DNA of 64,000 bases, from positions 765,554 through 829,553 of the forward strand of contig NZ_JACABA010000001.1 of the NCBI RefSeq assembly GCF_013377015.1, given 5' to 3'. Below the pieces are notes generated by a model, which saw only the letters and a program-made list of their open reading frames with translations, searched no databases and was not told the origin of the DNA. Source of the DNA: Rhodopseudomonas sp. (GTDB lineage Bacteria > Pseudomonadota > Alphaproteobacteria > Rhizobiales > Xanthobacteraceae). Numbering within the stretch: the first letter of the stretch is position 1; the number at the start of each line of letters is the position of its first letter. The position numbers and the translations under genes were made by a program. Positions 10,126 through 19,408 of the stretch are shown one piece after another.

Positions 10126-11118
10126 TTAGCACTTTACGCGTTTTTGCTCGCGGTCGACGGCCTGTTTCACGCCGGTGGAGGCGCGGGGATATTTGCGCGC
10201 CACCTCGCCGAACGCGGCGCAGGCGGCTTCCTTTTCCTTCAACGCCGCCAACGACTGACCAAGCCGCAGCAGCGCGTCCGGGGCCTTCGCCGATTTGTCG
10301 AATTTGGTCGTCACGCCGAGAAAGGCTTCCGCGGCGTCACGATACAGCTGGCGCTGGAAAAAACTTTCGCCGAGCCAGTACTGCGAATCGGCGGTCAGCG
10401 GATCGCTGGGATATTTCTGCGCGAAATTGCGCATGGTCTCTTCCGCCAGCGCATAATCCTTGCGCTGCATATAGCCGATGCCGAGGTCGAATTCGTCGCG
10501 CGGACTCTGCGTCGGCGGCGCCGTGGTGAGCGCGCCGGCGCCGTTCGGGTTGCGCGGCGGCTGTGGAGGCGACGCGGCGTTGCGCGGCGCGCCGGTGTTG
10601 CCAAGGTCGAGCGGCTCGCCCGGGCCGCGGCCGCCCGCGGCGCCGGATTCGGCCGGAATCGGAAGCTGACCGCCGCCAAGCGCGCGCGGCGCCCCGGGCG
10701 CAGCCGGATTTTGATTGGGATCGAACGCGTCGCCGCGGCGGCCGGTCGGTGTCGGCGCGGCCTGCTGCTGGACGATCGGCGCCTGCGCCGGCTGCTGGTC
10801 GTAGACTGGCGGCAGCACCTGCGGCTGCCGGACCGCCGGCGACGGCACGACGGCAACGCTCGGCGGCGCGCCTGCCGGCGGCGGGCTGCCCGGCGCGGCG
10901 GCATTGCCCTGCAGCAGCTTCAGCTGCTCCTCGAGCCGACGGTTGCGATATTGCAGTTCTTCGTTCTGGCCGGTGAGTTCGCGCAACTGATTTTCAAGCT
11001 GCTGCACCCGCAATTCCGGATCGACCTCGCCGTCGGACTGCGCAAGCGCCGGCGCCGCGAACACGAGCATCGCAAGGAGCGCAATTTCACGCGCAAAGAT
11101 TGGAAACCTGGGAGACAT
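10126..11118 (-). CDS. cpoB: Cell division coordinator CpoB (tol-pal system protein YbgF)
   Basis: 330 residues from the ATG at 11118, which starts a proper signal peptide (ALLAMLVFAAPALAQ). Next come an N-terminal coiled coil (about residues 35-75, LRVQQLENQLRELTGQNEELQ type), a long Pro/Ala/Gln-rich linker, and C-terminal TPR repeats (FDLGIGYMQRKDYALAEETM onward). CpoB couples the Tol-Pal complex to peptidoglycan synthesis at the septum. The frame stays open for 23 more codons upstream to a GTG at 11187, in which an RRAT peptide would repeat three times. That extension has no signal peptide and is probably untranslated. Confidence 0.92.
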   Translation of the reverse strand: MSPRFPIFAREIALLAMLVFAAPALAQSDGEVDPELRVQQLENQLRELTGQNEELQYRNRRLEEQLKLLQGNAAAPGSPPPAGAPPSVAVVPSPAVRQPQVLPPVYDQQPAQAPIVQQQAAPTPTGRRGDAFDPNQNPAAPGAPRALGGGQLPIPAESGAAGGRGPGEPLDLGNTGAPRNAASPPQPPRNPNGAGALTTAPPTQSPRDEFDLGIGYMQRKDYALAEETMRNFAQKYPSDPLTADSQYWLGESFFQRQLYRDAAEAFLGVTTKFDKSAKAPDALLRLGQSLAALKEKEAACAAFGEVARKYPRASTGVKQAVDREQKRVKC

Positions 11119-11180
11119 TGTTGCCCGACGGTTGAGGGTGGCCCGACGATTGCGAGGTGTTGCCCGACGATCGAGGATAC
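11119..11180. repeat. Three short direct repeats upstream of cpoB
   Basis: Three degenerate copies of a unit containing GCCCGACG lie head to tail at about 11121, 11140 and 11161, spaced about 20 bp, immediately upstream of the cpoB start. They could be operator-like sites, or a short expansion that lengthens the leader. Confidence 0.55.
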
Positions 11181-11248
11181 GCGTCACCGCAAATGATTGA
11201 TCGCTGGACTACGCCAAAAATGTGACTGGAGCAAAGCACAAAACAAAA

Positions 11249-11268
11249 CCGGCGCCCGAAGGCGCCGG
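11249..11268 (-). terminator. Rho-independent terminator after pal
   Basis: An 8-bp GC stem (CCGGCGCC/GGCGCCGG) with a 4-base loop. On the minus strand it is followed directly by TTTTGTTTTG. It lies 25 bp past the pal stop, so pal appears to end a transcript separate from cpoB. Confidence 0.85.
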
Positions 11269-11292
11269 TAAATTTCAATCGGTGGTGTCAGC

Positions 11293-11787
11293 TCAAGCGC
11301 CGGCGTTCAGCACCGTGACGGCACGGCGATTCTGCGACCAGCAGGAGATGTCGTTGCACACCGCCACCGGGCGTTCCTTGCCGTAGGAAATCGTCCGCAT
11401 CCGCGACGGATCGATCCCGCGCGAGGCGAGGTAGGTGCGGACCGACTGGGCCCGCCGCGCCCCGAGCGCTATATTGTATTCGCGGGTGCCGCGCTCGTCG
11501 GCATGACCTTCGATGGTGAAGGAATAGCGATTGTAGCTCTGCAGCCACTGCGCCTGCTTCTCCAGGGTCGCGATCGCCTGCGGCGACAATTCGGTCTGGT
11601 CGCTCTCGAAGAACACGCGGTCGCCGACATTGACCACGAAATCCTGCTGGCTGCCCGGGGTCGCCGCGCTGGCCATGGCGCCGTCGGCGCCGAGCGGGTT
11701 CTTGTTGGCGCAAGCCCCCATCGACAGCGCCACCGCGAGCACCGCGGCCAGTTTCAATCCCTGGAGGATTCGCATTTGCTGGTTCAT
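11293..11787 (-). CDS. pal: Peptidoglycan-associated lipoprotein Pal
   Basis: 164 residues. A lipoprotein signal ends in the lipobox LSMGAC with lipidated Cys26. The C-terminal OmpA-like domain (about residues 55-160) has the peptidoglycan-binding signature EGHADERGTREYNIALGARR. Pal anchors the outer membrane to peptidoglycan and binds TolB. A second ATG four codons in (11775) is an alternative start. Pal would normally follow tolB directly; here a GGDEF-EAL gene and a FeeM-like gene lie between them. Confidence 0.96.
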   Translation of the reverse strand: MNQQMRILQGLKLAAVLAVALSMGACANKNPLGADGAMASAATPGSQQDFVVNVGDRVFFESDQTELSPQAIATLEKQAQWLQSYNRYSFTIEGHADERGTREYNIALGARRAQSVRTYLASRGIDPSRMRTISYGKERPVAVCNDISCWSQNRRAVTVLNAGA

Positions 11788-12120
11788 TCCGGAGCCTCCA
11801 CGCTCGCGTTTGTCCGACTGACTTTGGGTTTACAGGTCGTTGGTTAAGCGAACGTTCCGTCAACCTTGATGAGGTGTTGCCAGACCCGATCAAATGCCCA
11901 CAGTCGGTGAAAAGCAACCGTAATGGTTAATGAAATGCAAATGTGGCGCGACGGTGAAGGCTGGTCGCGGGCGGCGAAGAATCGGGCCAGGAAGGCCCCG
12001 CTGCCGTGAAGATGACGTCCCGATGAATCCGGCTGCCGCCCGGTGGGGGCTGCGCCCGCCACTGCACGCCCCGCTCCGGTCCGGCCGGGCGATGCCGGCT
12101 CTCGGTTCAGCGGGCGCCGA
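11788..12120. other. Intergenic region upstream of pal
   Basis: No convincing gene was found; the short frames here lack ribosome-binding sites and recognisable products. On the minus strand TTAACCAT (plus-strand ATGGTTAA at 11923-11930) matches the half-site of the cell-cycle regulator CtrA, about 135 bp upstream of pal. A second GGTTAA lies near 11842. The region is probably the independent pal promoter. Confidence 0.4.
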
Positions 12121-12873
12121 TCAGGTTGCCAGGGCAACCATCGCGGCGCTGTCGGCCGGAAACTCGGTCAAATGCAGCGACGGCGACGACCGCTCGCTGG
12201 CGCGTTCGAACAACATCCGGCGTTCGAACAGCGTCGAGCGCAGAAACGGGTAGCGGGCGAACACCTTGTCGCGCATCGCCGGATAGTTCACCGCCATCAT
12301 CGCGATCGATTTGGTCAAACCGGGATAGCGGCGCGGCGGGCACATCGCCTCGTGCATGAACATCCTGCGATAGAATGCCTGATGTTCGGCGCGCACCGTC
12401 GCCAGTCCGATGTCGGCGTTGAAATAGGCGCAGGCGACGAAGGCGAGCCGCAGCGTGATATAGGGCAGCTCGGGGAAACGATCAGCGCGCAGCGGGTCGG
12501 CCACGAAGCGGGTCGGATCGACGATGATCTTTCCCTTCGCCAGTTCGGGTTCCAGCAGATCCGAAAACACATCCATCGACGGACAGACCGGATTTTCAGG
12601 CGACGCCACTGTGATGCGCAGGGAACTCGCCAGAGCACCCTTGAGGTAAACCCCGAAGATCCAGGAATTGTCGAGATCGTCAAAACGGTCGGTGATCGTC
12701 TGTCTGCAATTCGGCTCGATCGTGCCTTCCTTGAGATAGGCGCGATAGCGCAGACGATAGATCGCATCTTTTTCGGCTTCGGTTTCGGCCAGCCGATAAT
12801 CGACCTGGTCGAACAATTCCAGCCCGCGCGATGAGGGGGCGCTTGTTGTTGCGATTCGCTGGGCGGAACTCAT
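12121..12873 (-). CDS. FeeM-like N-acyl amino acid synthase domain protein
   Basis: 250 residues from the ATG at 12873, which has GGAG 7 nt upstream. The protein has the GNAT-like fold of FeeM and related autoinducer-synthase-type acyltransferases. Features are AIYRLRYRAYLKEGTI near residue 40, the SSLRITVASP strand, VDPTRFV, and a long conserved C-terminal helix region. FeeM enzymes transfer an acyl chain from acyl-ACP to an amino acid; the substrate here cannot be told. It has no signal peptide. A canonical TTAA-N7-TTAAC box lies about 40 bp upstream. It sits with a GGDEF-EAL gene between tolB and pal, an insertion into an otherwise conserved operon. Confidence 0.72.
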   Translation of the reverse strand: MSSAQRIATTSAPSSRGLELFDQVDYRLAETEAEKDAIYRLRYRAYLKEGTIEPNCRQTITDRFDDLDNSWIFGVYLKGALASSLRITVASPENPVCPSMDVFSDLLEPELAKGKIIVDPTRFVADPLRADRFPELPYITLRLAFVACAYFNADIGLATVRAEHQAFYRRMFMHEAMCPPRRYPGLTKSIAMMAVNYPAMRDKVFARYPFLRSTLFERRMLFERASERSSPSLHLTEFPADSAAMVALAT

Positions 12874-12913
12874 TCGTGTACTCCGACGCCGACACAAACT
12901 CGATAGCGAAACG

Positions 12914-12929
12914 TTAAGGCCTTCTTAAC
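12914..12929. promoter_or_regulatory. Candidate CtrA box TTAA-N7-TTAAC
   Basis: The sequence TTAA-GGCCTTC-TTAAC matches the full CtrA consensus of alphaproteobacteria exactly. It is also symmetric (CGTTAAG...CTTAACG), so it reads as TTAA-N7-TTAAC on both strands. It lies 41 bp upstream of the FeeM-like start, in the position of a promoter. No other gene starts nearby. Confidence 0.6.
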
Positions 12930-13048
12930 GTCCGTGCAAAGACCTTGAGCTATTAGGGTTAATCAGTCGACTCGATCCAATATCGCACATTTGCGACAAT
13001 GCGATCAAAGGCGCCGCCGCCATTGGACCTCGATATTGAATTTCGTCC

Positions 13049-15400
13049 TCAGGCGGTCGAGCGCGCAACCCGCAGCAAGGGCTTGCCTTGATCTTGACGA
13101 CGCCCATGCGACGCGACCAGCAACTCACGTACCCGCGCGGCGGGCACCGGCCGGCTGAACAGGTAGCCCTGCGCCTCGGTCACCGTGCCGTCGGCGCTGA
13201 TCAGTTCGAGTTGTTCGTTGGTCTCGATGCCCTCGACCACCACCGACATCCCGAGATCGGCGCTGAGCCGCGCGACACCGCGCAGCAGCGTCAGCGGGCG
13301 GTCGGTATCGATGCCCTCTAGGAACGACCGGTCGATCTTCACCTTCTGCATCGGGAAATTGTGCAAATAGCTCAGGCTCGAATAGCCGGTGCCGAAATCG
13401 TCGAGCGCGATCCGCACGCCTTCCGCGTGCAGCTGCGCGAGCGCATCGTGGGTCCACTGGGTGTTGCGCAGCAGCGAAGATTCGGTGATCTCGATCTCGA
13501 GCCGGTTCGCCGGCAGGCCGGACACTTCGAGCGCATAGCGGACTTCGTTGAGCACGTCGCGCTGATGGAACTGCTGCGACGAGAAATTGACCGCGACGCT
13601 CACCGCCTCCGGCCACATCATGCATTCCATGCAGGCCTTGCGCAGAATCCAGCGGCCGAGATCGACGATCAACCCCATCTCCTCGGCGACCGGAATGATG
13701 TCGATCGGGGATACGGTGCCGCGCACCGGATGATTCCAGCGCAGCAGCGCCTCGCAGGTCGATATCCGGCCGGTCTTGAGATTGACCAGCGGCTGGTAGA
13801 ATAGTTCGAACTCCTCGTTGGCCAGCGCCTTGCGCAGGTCGAGTTCGAGGATTCGACGCGATTCGACGGTCTGCGCCATCTCCTCGCGGAAGAAGCAGAA
13901 GGTGCCGCGGCCGTCAGCCTTGGCGCGGTACAGCGCCATGTCGGCGTTCTTCATCAGGACGTCGGCCTTGATGCCGTGGGAGGTCATCGCGATGCCGATG
14001 CTGGCGCCGATTTCGACCACATGATGATCGATCACATAGCGTTCGCTGAGCCGCTCGACGATCCGGCGCGCCAGCACGGCGGAGTCGTCGTTCGACTGGA
14101 TGTTTTGCTGAAACACCACGAATTCGTCGCCGCCGAACCGGGCGACGAAGTCCTCCGGGCGTAGCATGTGGCGCAGCCGGTCCGCCACCGCGCACAGCAG
14201 CCGATCGCCGCAGGGATGGCCGAGGGTGTCGTTGACCTGTTTGAACTGGTCGAGATCGATGAATAGCAGGGCCGACAGCCGGACATTGTCACGACCATGC
14301 GAGGCGACCAGCAGCCGCTCAATTTCGTCGCGGAAGCTGACGCGGTTGGGTAGCGCGGTCAATTCGTCGTAGCGCGCGAGGTGGATGATCCGGGCTTCGG
14401 CGTTGCGCCGTTCGGTGATGTCCTCGACCAGCACCACCGTTCCGCCACCGACCATCGGCTGGAACGTCCAGGACAGCGAGCGCGGCGCGACCGGTTCGAC
14501 GCCGACCGTGACGATCTCCCCCGCCAGCGAATTCTCGATCTCGGACAGGATCAGCCGGCCGCTGGCCGCCGACACCGCCCCGACCGTGACGCAGGCCGAC
14601 AGGATCTCGGCGGCGCCGGCGCCGCTCTGTTCGAGTTCGTCCCGCAGCTCCATCATTTCGGCGAAGCGATGGTTCATCACCGCGAGGCGGCCGTCGCCGC
14701 CGAACATGCACAACCCGTGCGGCATGTTGTTCAGCGCGGTATCGAACTGGCTGGCCAGCGCCGATTCGCGCTCGCCGGTCAGCAGCGCCCGCACGAACAG
14801 CGAGTGCAGGCTGAGGTTGATCGCCCTGAGGCTCTGAAAGAACAGCACCAGCAGTCCGGCAAGGCCAATGTAGTAGACATTGCCGTGAATCAGCAACGCA
14901 ACCGACATCGGTCCGCAGGAGCAGATCAGATGCAGCCGGACGATCTGCGGCCTCCCATAATTGCGCGCCGCGCCGCCCGCCGCGTAGCCGACCGTCACCG
15001 TGGTGCAAAGCATGTGCGCCACCGGATCGTCGGTGCCGAGCAGCACGACGACGCACCAGACGCCGAGCGCGCATGCATAGAGCACGGCGCCGAGCTTGTA
15101 GCGCGGCTCGAATTCCTCGGCCTGTCCGCTGGATATCGTCTCGGTGCGTTTTTCGAATTTGCGCATCTGGAACGCACGCGCGGTGCCGACCGCGATGATC
15201 AGCAGCGCGCAAGGCCAGATCCAGACGTCACCGGTCTTGATCGCGGTCATCAGCGCCGCGATCGCCGCGCAGATCGCTCCGGTCAGCATTGGCCAAAAAT
15301 TCTGGCACATGGAATCGACCAGCGCCGCATAGATCTTCGGCGGCAACGCCGCTTCGTTGCGTATCTCGGCGCGATCGACCAGTTGCTTCCGCACGCACAT
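13049..15400 (-). CDS. Membrane-bound GGDEF-EAL cyclic-di-GMP protein with PAS-like domain
   Basis: 783 residues. The N-terminal 200 residues hold several transmembrane helices. A PAS-like segment follows (about 215-330, NMPHGLCMFGGDGRLAVMN). The GGDEF domain has intact GGDEF at 423-427 and an RPED inhibitory I-site five residues before it. The EAL domain has EAL at 550-552 and the later DDFGTGYSSLSYL motif. Both catalytic signatures look intact, so the protein could make or break cyclic di-GMP. It lies between tolB and the FeeM-like gene on the same strand, interrupting the tolB-pal order. Confidence 0.93.
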   Translation of the reverse strand: MCVRKQLVDRAEIRNEAALPPKIYAALVDSMCQNFWPMLTGAICAAIAALMTAIKTGDVWIWPCALLIIAVGTARAFQMRKFEKRTETISSGQAEEFEPRYKLGAVLYACALGVWCVVVLLGTDDPVAHMLCTTVTVGYAAGGAARNYGRPQIVRLHLICSCGPMSVALLIHGNVYYIGLAGLLVLFFQSLRAINLSLHSLFVRALLTGERESALASQFDTALNNMPHGLCMFGGDGRLAVMNHRFAEMMELRDELEQSGAGAAEILSACVTVGAVSAASGRLILSEIENSLAGEIVTVGVEPVAPRSLSWTFQPMVGGGTVVLVEDITERRNAEARIIHLARYDELTALPNRVSFRDEIERLLVASHGRDNVRLSALLFIDLDQFKQVNDTLGHPCGDRLLCAVADRLRHMLRPEDFVARFGGDEFVVFQQNIQSNDDSAVLARRIVERLSERYVIDHHVVEIGASIGIAMTSHGIKADVLMKNADMALYRAKADGRGTFCFFREEMAQTVESRRILELDLRKALANEEFELFYQPLVNLKTGRISTCEALLRWNHPVRGTVSPIDIIPVAEEMGLIVDLGRWILRKACMECMMWPEAVSVAVNFSSQQFHQRDVLNEVRYALEVSGLPANRLEIEITESSLLRNTQWTHDALAQLHAEGVRIALDDFGTGYSSLSYLHNFPMQKVKIDRSFLEGIDTDRPLTLLRGVARLSADLGMSVVVEGIETNEQLELISADGTVTEAQGYLFSRPVPAARVRELLVASHGRRQDQGKPLLRVARSTA

Positions 15401-15591
15401 GTCCCCGTGATTGGACAGTGTTAGCGTGCCGAAATGAAATCTTTCTGAGGGAATATCGTTACCAAAATATTATTACGGTCGGCTGCTCGCGATTTTCGCC
15501 CATGTTTCCAGCGACCTAGGCAAGGATTGCCGGGTCCGCCGCACGCCAGGCTTGAGGACATCCGGCCAAAGGCGGGGCCGTCGACGGCGCG

Positions 15592-16923
15592 TTACGACAG
15601 CAGCGGCGACCATGCCGGGTCGGAGGCGAAACCAGGAGTTGGCACCCGCTGCTCGTTGCGCCCCGAAATATCCACCGTGAACAGCGACGGCCCGCCATTG
15701 CCGCCGGGATCGCGGAAGAACATCAGCACGCGGCCGTTCGGCGCGAAGGTCGGACCTTCATTGTGGAAGCCGGAGGTCAGCAGCCGCTCGCCGGAGCCGT
15801 CAGGCTTCATGATGCCGATCGAGAACTGGCCGCCGCCCTGTTTGGTGAAGGCGATGTAGTCGCCGCGCGGCGACCACACCGGGGTGGAATAGCTGCCTTC
15901 GCCGAACGAGATCCGCTGCGCGGCCCCCCCGGTGGCAGCCATCACGTAGATCTGCGGCTTACCGCCGCGATCGGATTCGAAACAGATCTTGCTGCCGTCC
16001 GGCGCGTAGGACGGCGAGGTATCGATCGCCGGGGCGTCGGTGAGCCGGGTGGTGGATTTCGAGCGCAGGTCCATCACGAACAGATTGGAATTGCCGCCCT
16101 GCTGCAGGCTCATGATGACGCGCTGACCGTCCGGCGAGAACCGCGGCGAAAACGACATGCCGGGGAAATTGCCGACGATCTCGCGCTGTCCGGTTTCGAT
16201 GTTGAACAGATAGACCCGCGGATCGCCCTGGCCGAATTCCATGTAGGTAATTTCCTGGGTCGACGGAGAAAACCGCGGCGTCAGCACCAGGTCGGTGCCG
16301 CGCGTGAGGTAGCGCACATTGGCGCCGTCCTGATCCATTAGCGCCAACCGCTTGACCCGACGCTCTTTCGGTCCGGTCTCATCGATGAACACCACGCGAC
16401 TGTCGAAATAGCCCTTCTCGCCGGTCAGCCGCTCGTAGATCTGGTCGGAGATGATGTGGGCGATGCGGCGCCAATATTCCGGTGAGGTGAAATATTGCTG
16501 ACCGGTGAGCTGCTGGCCGGTGGCGACGTCCCACAGCCGGAACTCCGCCTTCAGCCGTCCGTCGCCCTGCCGGGTCATCCGGCCGGTCACCAGCGCCTGA
16601 GCGTTGATGCTCTTCCAGCTGTTGAACTGCGGCGGGGAGTCGATGTTGGTGATCTTCTCGATATAGGCGGCCTGGTCGATCGGCGCGAACAACCCGCTGC
16701 GCTTCAGATTGTTGGTGATGACCTGGGCGACGCCGACGCCGACTTCGGCGTCGGCAGGGGTTCCGGCGACGAAATTCGGCAGCGCGATCGGCAACGGCGC
16801 GACGTTTCCCTCGGTGATCTGCACCCTGGCCTGGCCGAAGGCGTCGCGCAGCGGCGCGGCCGCCAGTGCGCCGGTCGCGGCCATCCCGGAAATGATCTGT
16901 CGGCGGTTTAGACGAAACGGCAT
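15592..16923 (-). CDS. tolB: Tol-Pal system beta-propeller protein TolB
   Basis: 443 residues from the ATG at 16923 (a TTG three codons upstream also fits). The N-terminal domain is followed by a six-bladed beta-propeller with repeated ...SPDG... WD40-like motifs ([42 protein letters not shown]). TolB is periplasmic and links Pal to TolA during outer-membrane constriction. The signal peptide is unusual: it begins with LNRRQIISG and a modest hydrophobic run, resembling a twin-arginine signal rather than a standard Sec signal. It is preceded by tolA in the normal order. Confidence 0.95.
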   Translation of the reverse strand: MPFRLNRRQIISGMAATGALAAAPLRDAFGQARVQITEGNVAPLPIALPNFVAGTPADAEVGVGVAQVITNNLKRSGLFAPIDQAAYIEKITNIDSPPQFNSWKSINAQALVTGRMTRQGDGRLKAEFRLWDVATGQQLTGQQYFTSPEYWRRIAHIISDQIYERLTGEKGYFDSRVVFIDETGPKERRVKRLALMDQDGANVRYLTRGTDLVLTPRFSPSTQEITYMEFGQGDPRVYLFNIETGQREIVGNFPGMSFSPRFSPDGQRVIMSLQQGGNSNLFVMDLRSKSTTRLTDAPAIDTSPSYAPDGSKICFESDRGGKPQIYVMAATGGAAQRISFGEGSYSTPVWSPRGDYIAFTKQGGGQFSIGIMKPDGSGERLLTSGFHNEGPTFAPNGRVLMFFRDPGGNGGPSLFTVDISGRNEQRVPTPGFASDPAWSPLLS

Positions 16924-16987
16924 GTCGGGCAATCCATTGGGTCGGACATTGTTACTAACGGGACACAGCGCGCGGCACCGCGCGCCG

Positions 16988-17863
16988 TCACGGTCGTCGA
17001 TCGGTGAACACCGGCGCGAAGAACTTCCATTCCTCGAAAAACGCCGCGGGCAGATTGTAGGGCTGGCATTCGATGATCGCGCGCAGCGCGCTTTCCTGAT
17101 AGACGCGCAGGAACGGCGTCGCCGGCGTGCCTTCCGGCTGCGGCATGCTTTCCAGCGTGCCGTCGCGCTTCAGCCGGATTACGAACGCCGCTTCCGATTT
17201 CTGCGCCTCGATCCCGCCATAGGGTTTCTTCCAGCAGCGCTCGACCTGCGACTGAAACAGCGCGCCCCAGGTCGCCGAATTGTCGGCGGACTTGCCCTTC
17301 GCCAGGCCGAGCGCCGCGTTGGAGTTCAGCGTATCGCCGGTCATCGCCTGCCGGCTCGGATCGCGCTTGTCGATCAGCGCCGCCATCTTGGCGGCGTCGA
17401 ACACCCGCTCGGTCTTCGGCTTCGCAGGCGCCGGCGGCTTGGCGGCCGCGACCTGCGGCTTCGGCGGCGGTTTCGTCTCTTCTTTCTTCAGCGCTTCGGC
17501 GATCGGATCGGGCTTTTTCTCGACCGGCTTCTCGACGATTTTTTCCGGCGGCTTCGGCTCCGGCGGCGGCGCGGTCTCGGTCACGACCGGCGCCTTCTCG
17601 GAGATCTTGCCGACCGCGTCCTCGACCGGCGGCTTCGCCTCGGCGACCTTCTCCACCAGCGGCTTCGGGCTTTCCTTCTTGCCGGATTTCATCCCGGCCA
17701 TCACCTTGGCCAGCTGATCTTCCGAGATCGTATCCACTGCCACTGCATCCTGCGGCGGCAGCTCGAACGCCTTGGACGAGAACGACAACAGACCCCAGCC
17801 GATCACGAGCACATGCAGCGCAACCGACGCAACGAGGGTCTTGTCGATCTTCTCGAGCTTCAC
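16988..17863 (-). CDS. tolA: TolA, inner-membrane Tol protein
   Basis: 291 residues from a GTG start. One transmembrane helix is present near the N-terminus ([18 protein letters not shown], the TolA/TonB-type anchor with its conserved Ser-His), followed by a long Lys/Pro/Glu-rich domain II. The globular C-terminal domain is about 100 residues, with [19 protein letters not shown] and a [10 protein letters not shown] strand. TolA spans the periplasm and contacts TolB and Pal. It lies between tolR and tolB as usual. Confidence 0.92.
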   Translation of the reverse strand: MKLEKIDKTLVASVALHVLVIGWGLLSFSSKAFELPPQDAVAVDTISEDQLAKVMAGMKSGKKESPKPLVEKVAEAKPPVEDAVGKISEKAPVVTETAPPPEPKPPEKIVEKPVEKKPDPIAEALKKEETKPPPKPQVAAAKPPAPAKPKTERVFDAAKMAALIDKRDPSRQAMTGDTLNSNAALGLAKGKSADNSATWGALFQSQVERCWKKPYGGIEAQKSEAAFVIRLKRDGTLESMPQPEGTPATPFLRVYQESALRAIIECQPYNLPAAFFEEWKFFAPVFTDRRP

Positions 17864-17914
17864 GTTCAGGATTCCTGCTCCATCCCGGTCGTCGGCATCG
17901 CGCGGGTCATCGCC

Positions 17915-18385
17915 TCAGGTCCCCTGCTCGGGCACGATGACGATATTGGCCTTGAAGCCGGCGGTTCGAATGGTCCCCAGCAGCTTCATCATATCGGTAT
18001 AGCAAACGTCCTTGTCACCCCGAAGATAGACCACGCTTTCGGCGTCCGACCGGGTCGCTCGCACCGCCTTGATCTTGGCCTCCAGTTCGGAGACCGGGAT
18101 CAGGCTGTCGCCGAGGTACAATTCCACTTTCGAGTTGCAGCTACCGCCGGTCCGCTTCACCGACAGCGTCAGCGGAGGGGCGTTCGACGACAGCGAGGTG
18201 CCGCCGCGTGCTACCGGCAGGTCGATATCGATCGTCGACGTCATCAGCGGTGCCGCCACCATGAAGATGATCAGCAGCACCAGCATCACGTCGACCATCG
18301 GCGTGACGTTGATCTCGGCCATCACCGCGCGCCGGCGCCCGCGTCGACCGCCGCCGCCAGTCGCTCCCGCCGAATTCATCGCCAT
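17915..18385 (-). CDS. tolR: TolR, ExbD-family proton-channel subunit
   Basis: 156 residues. A single transmembrane segment near residues 28-46 has the conserved aspartate in MVDVMLVLLIIFMV, the proton-path residue of ExbD/TolR proteins. A periplasmic domain of typical length follows. It forms the energising TolQR complex with TolQ. The gap to tolQ is 34 bp, consistent with one operon. Confidence 0.95.
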   Translation of the reverse strand: MAMNSAGATGGGGRRGRRRAVMAEINVTPMVDVMLVLLIIFMVAAPLMTSTIDIDLPVARGGTSLSSNAPPLTLSVKRTGGSCNSKVELYLGDSLIPVSELEAKIKAVRATRSDAESVVYLRGDKDVCYTDMMKLLGTIRTAGFKANIVIVPEQGT

Positions 18386-18419
18386 GATCTGGTGCTCACG
18401 GTTCGCTCGTCAGTGATCG

Positions 18420-19133
18420 TCATGCCCGCTCGTCGATCTGGCGCGACAGGATCGCCGAAAATTCGTCGGCGAAGCCTTCCAGGCGCTGCGCCTGGCGGTT
18501 CACCTCGGAGGTGAATTTGTTATAGAAAATAGTCGCCGGAATTGCGGCGATCAGGCCGATCGCGGTGGCGAACAGCGCTTCGGCGATGCCGGGGGCGACC
18601 ACCGCCAGCGAGGTGTTCTTCGAGGCGGCGATCGACTGGAAGCTCGACATGATGCCCCAGACGGTGCCGAACAGGCCGACGAAGGGGCCGGCGGAGCCGA
18701 CCGTCGCCAGCACCAAGAGCCGGCGTTCCAGCCGCTCGACCTCGCGGGCGATCGAGACGTTCATCACCTTTTCGATCCGCATCTGCAGCCCAGCGAAGGA
18801 GCGCGCCTGGCTTTCGAACGAGCGCTTCCACTCGCGCATCGCGGCGACGAAGCACGCCGCCATCGATTGCGTCGGCTTGGCCGACAGCGCGCGATACAGC
18901 TCGTCGATCGATTCGCCGGACCAGAACGCTTGCTCGAAGCAGTCCATCGCGCGTTTGGTGCGCGCATACAGGAACATCTTGTCGATCGCGATCGCCCAGA
19001 CCCAGACCGAACAGCCCAGCAATCCGAGCATCACCGATTTGACGATCCAATGCGCCTGCCAGAACAGCGCGATCAGCGAGACGTCGCTGGATGCCAGCGG
19101 CAATGCTGACTGAGCCACCTCGGCGGGATTCAT
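18420..19133 (-). CDS. tolQ: TolQ, ExbB-family proton-channel subunit
   Basis: 237 residues with three transmembrane segments (about 25-45, 135-160 and 175-195). The conserved GPFVGLFGTVWGIMSSF signature and GIAEALFATAIGLIAAIPATIFYN run are diagnostic of TolQ. With TolR it couples the proton motive force to TolA. In most relatives ybgC lies immediately upstream; here ybgC is about 8 kb away. Confidence 0.96.
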   Translation of the reverse strand: MNPAEVAQSALPLASSDVSLIALFWQAHWIVKSVMLGLLGCSVWVWAIAIDKMFLYARTKRAMDCFEQAFWSGESIDELYRALSAKPTQSMAACFVAAMREWKRSFESQARSFAGLQMRIEKVMNVSIAREVERLERRLLVLATVGSAGPFVGLFGTVWGIMSSFQSIAASKNTSLAVVAPGIAEALFATAIGLIAAIPATIFYNKFTSEVNRQAQRLEGFADEFSAILSRQIDERA

Positions 19134-19309
19134 CGTCGATATCCTCTCAACGCAAATGTCCTAGCGGTGCCACGGCGACGCGCCGCGTTTGGCGAAAAGC
19201 GCCGGCGCCAAATTCCGATTCTGTCGCATGGGATGGCCCGTCCGAAGCCGGTCTCTCAATCCCCTGCCAACGTGTCAAAACGAGGGCTGTCGGCGCGTCA
19301 TAGCGCCCC

Positions 19310-19332
19310 TAACCAATCGCTAATCTTGGTTA
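19310..19332. promoter_or_regulatory. Inverted TAACCA/TGGTTA repeat upstream of tolQ
   Basis: TAACCA at 19310-19315 and TGGTTA at 19327-19332 form an inverted repeat with an 11-bp spacer, about 180 bp upstream of tolQ. On the minus strand one arm reads TTAACCA, close to a CtrA half-site. Its position is compatible with tolQ promoter control; the binding protein is a guess. Confidence 0.35.
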
Positions 19333-19408
19333 AGGAGGGGTTACCAAAGGGGAATTGGGACCGGCGAATCGCAGCCGCCAGCGCCACTTGCGGCCCTGCA
19401 ACGCAAAA

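Noticed and set aside
11844-12137. Minus-strand frame of 97 codons between pal and the FeeM-like gene
   Set aside because: No ribosome-binding site, Arg/Pro-rich composition without pattern, and it overlaps the end of the FeeM-like gene.
16709-18514. Plus-strand open frame of 601 codons opposite tolB, tolA and tolR
   Set aside because: It crosses three well-recognised minus-strand genes and their gaps, is extremely Arg/Gly-rich, and has no domain; mirror-frame artefact.
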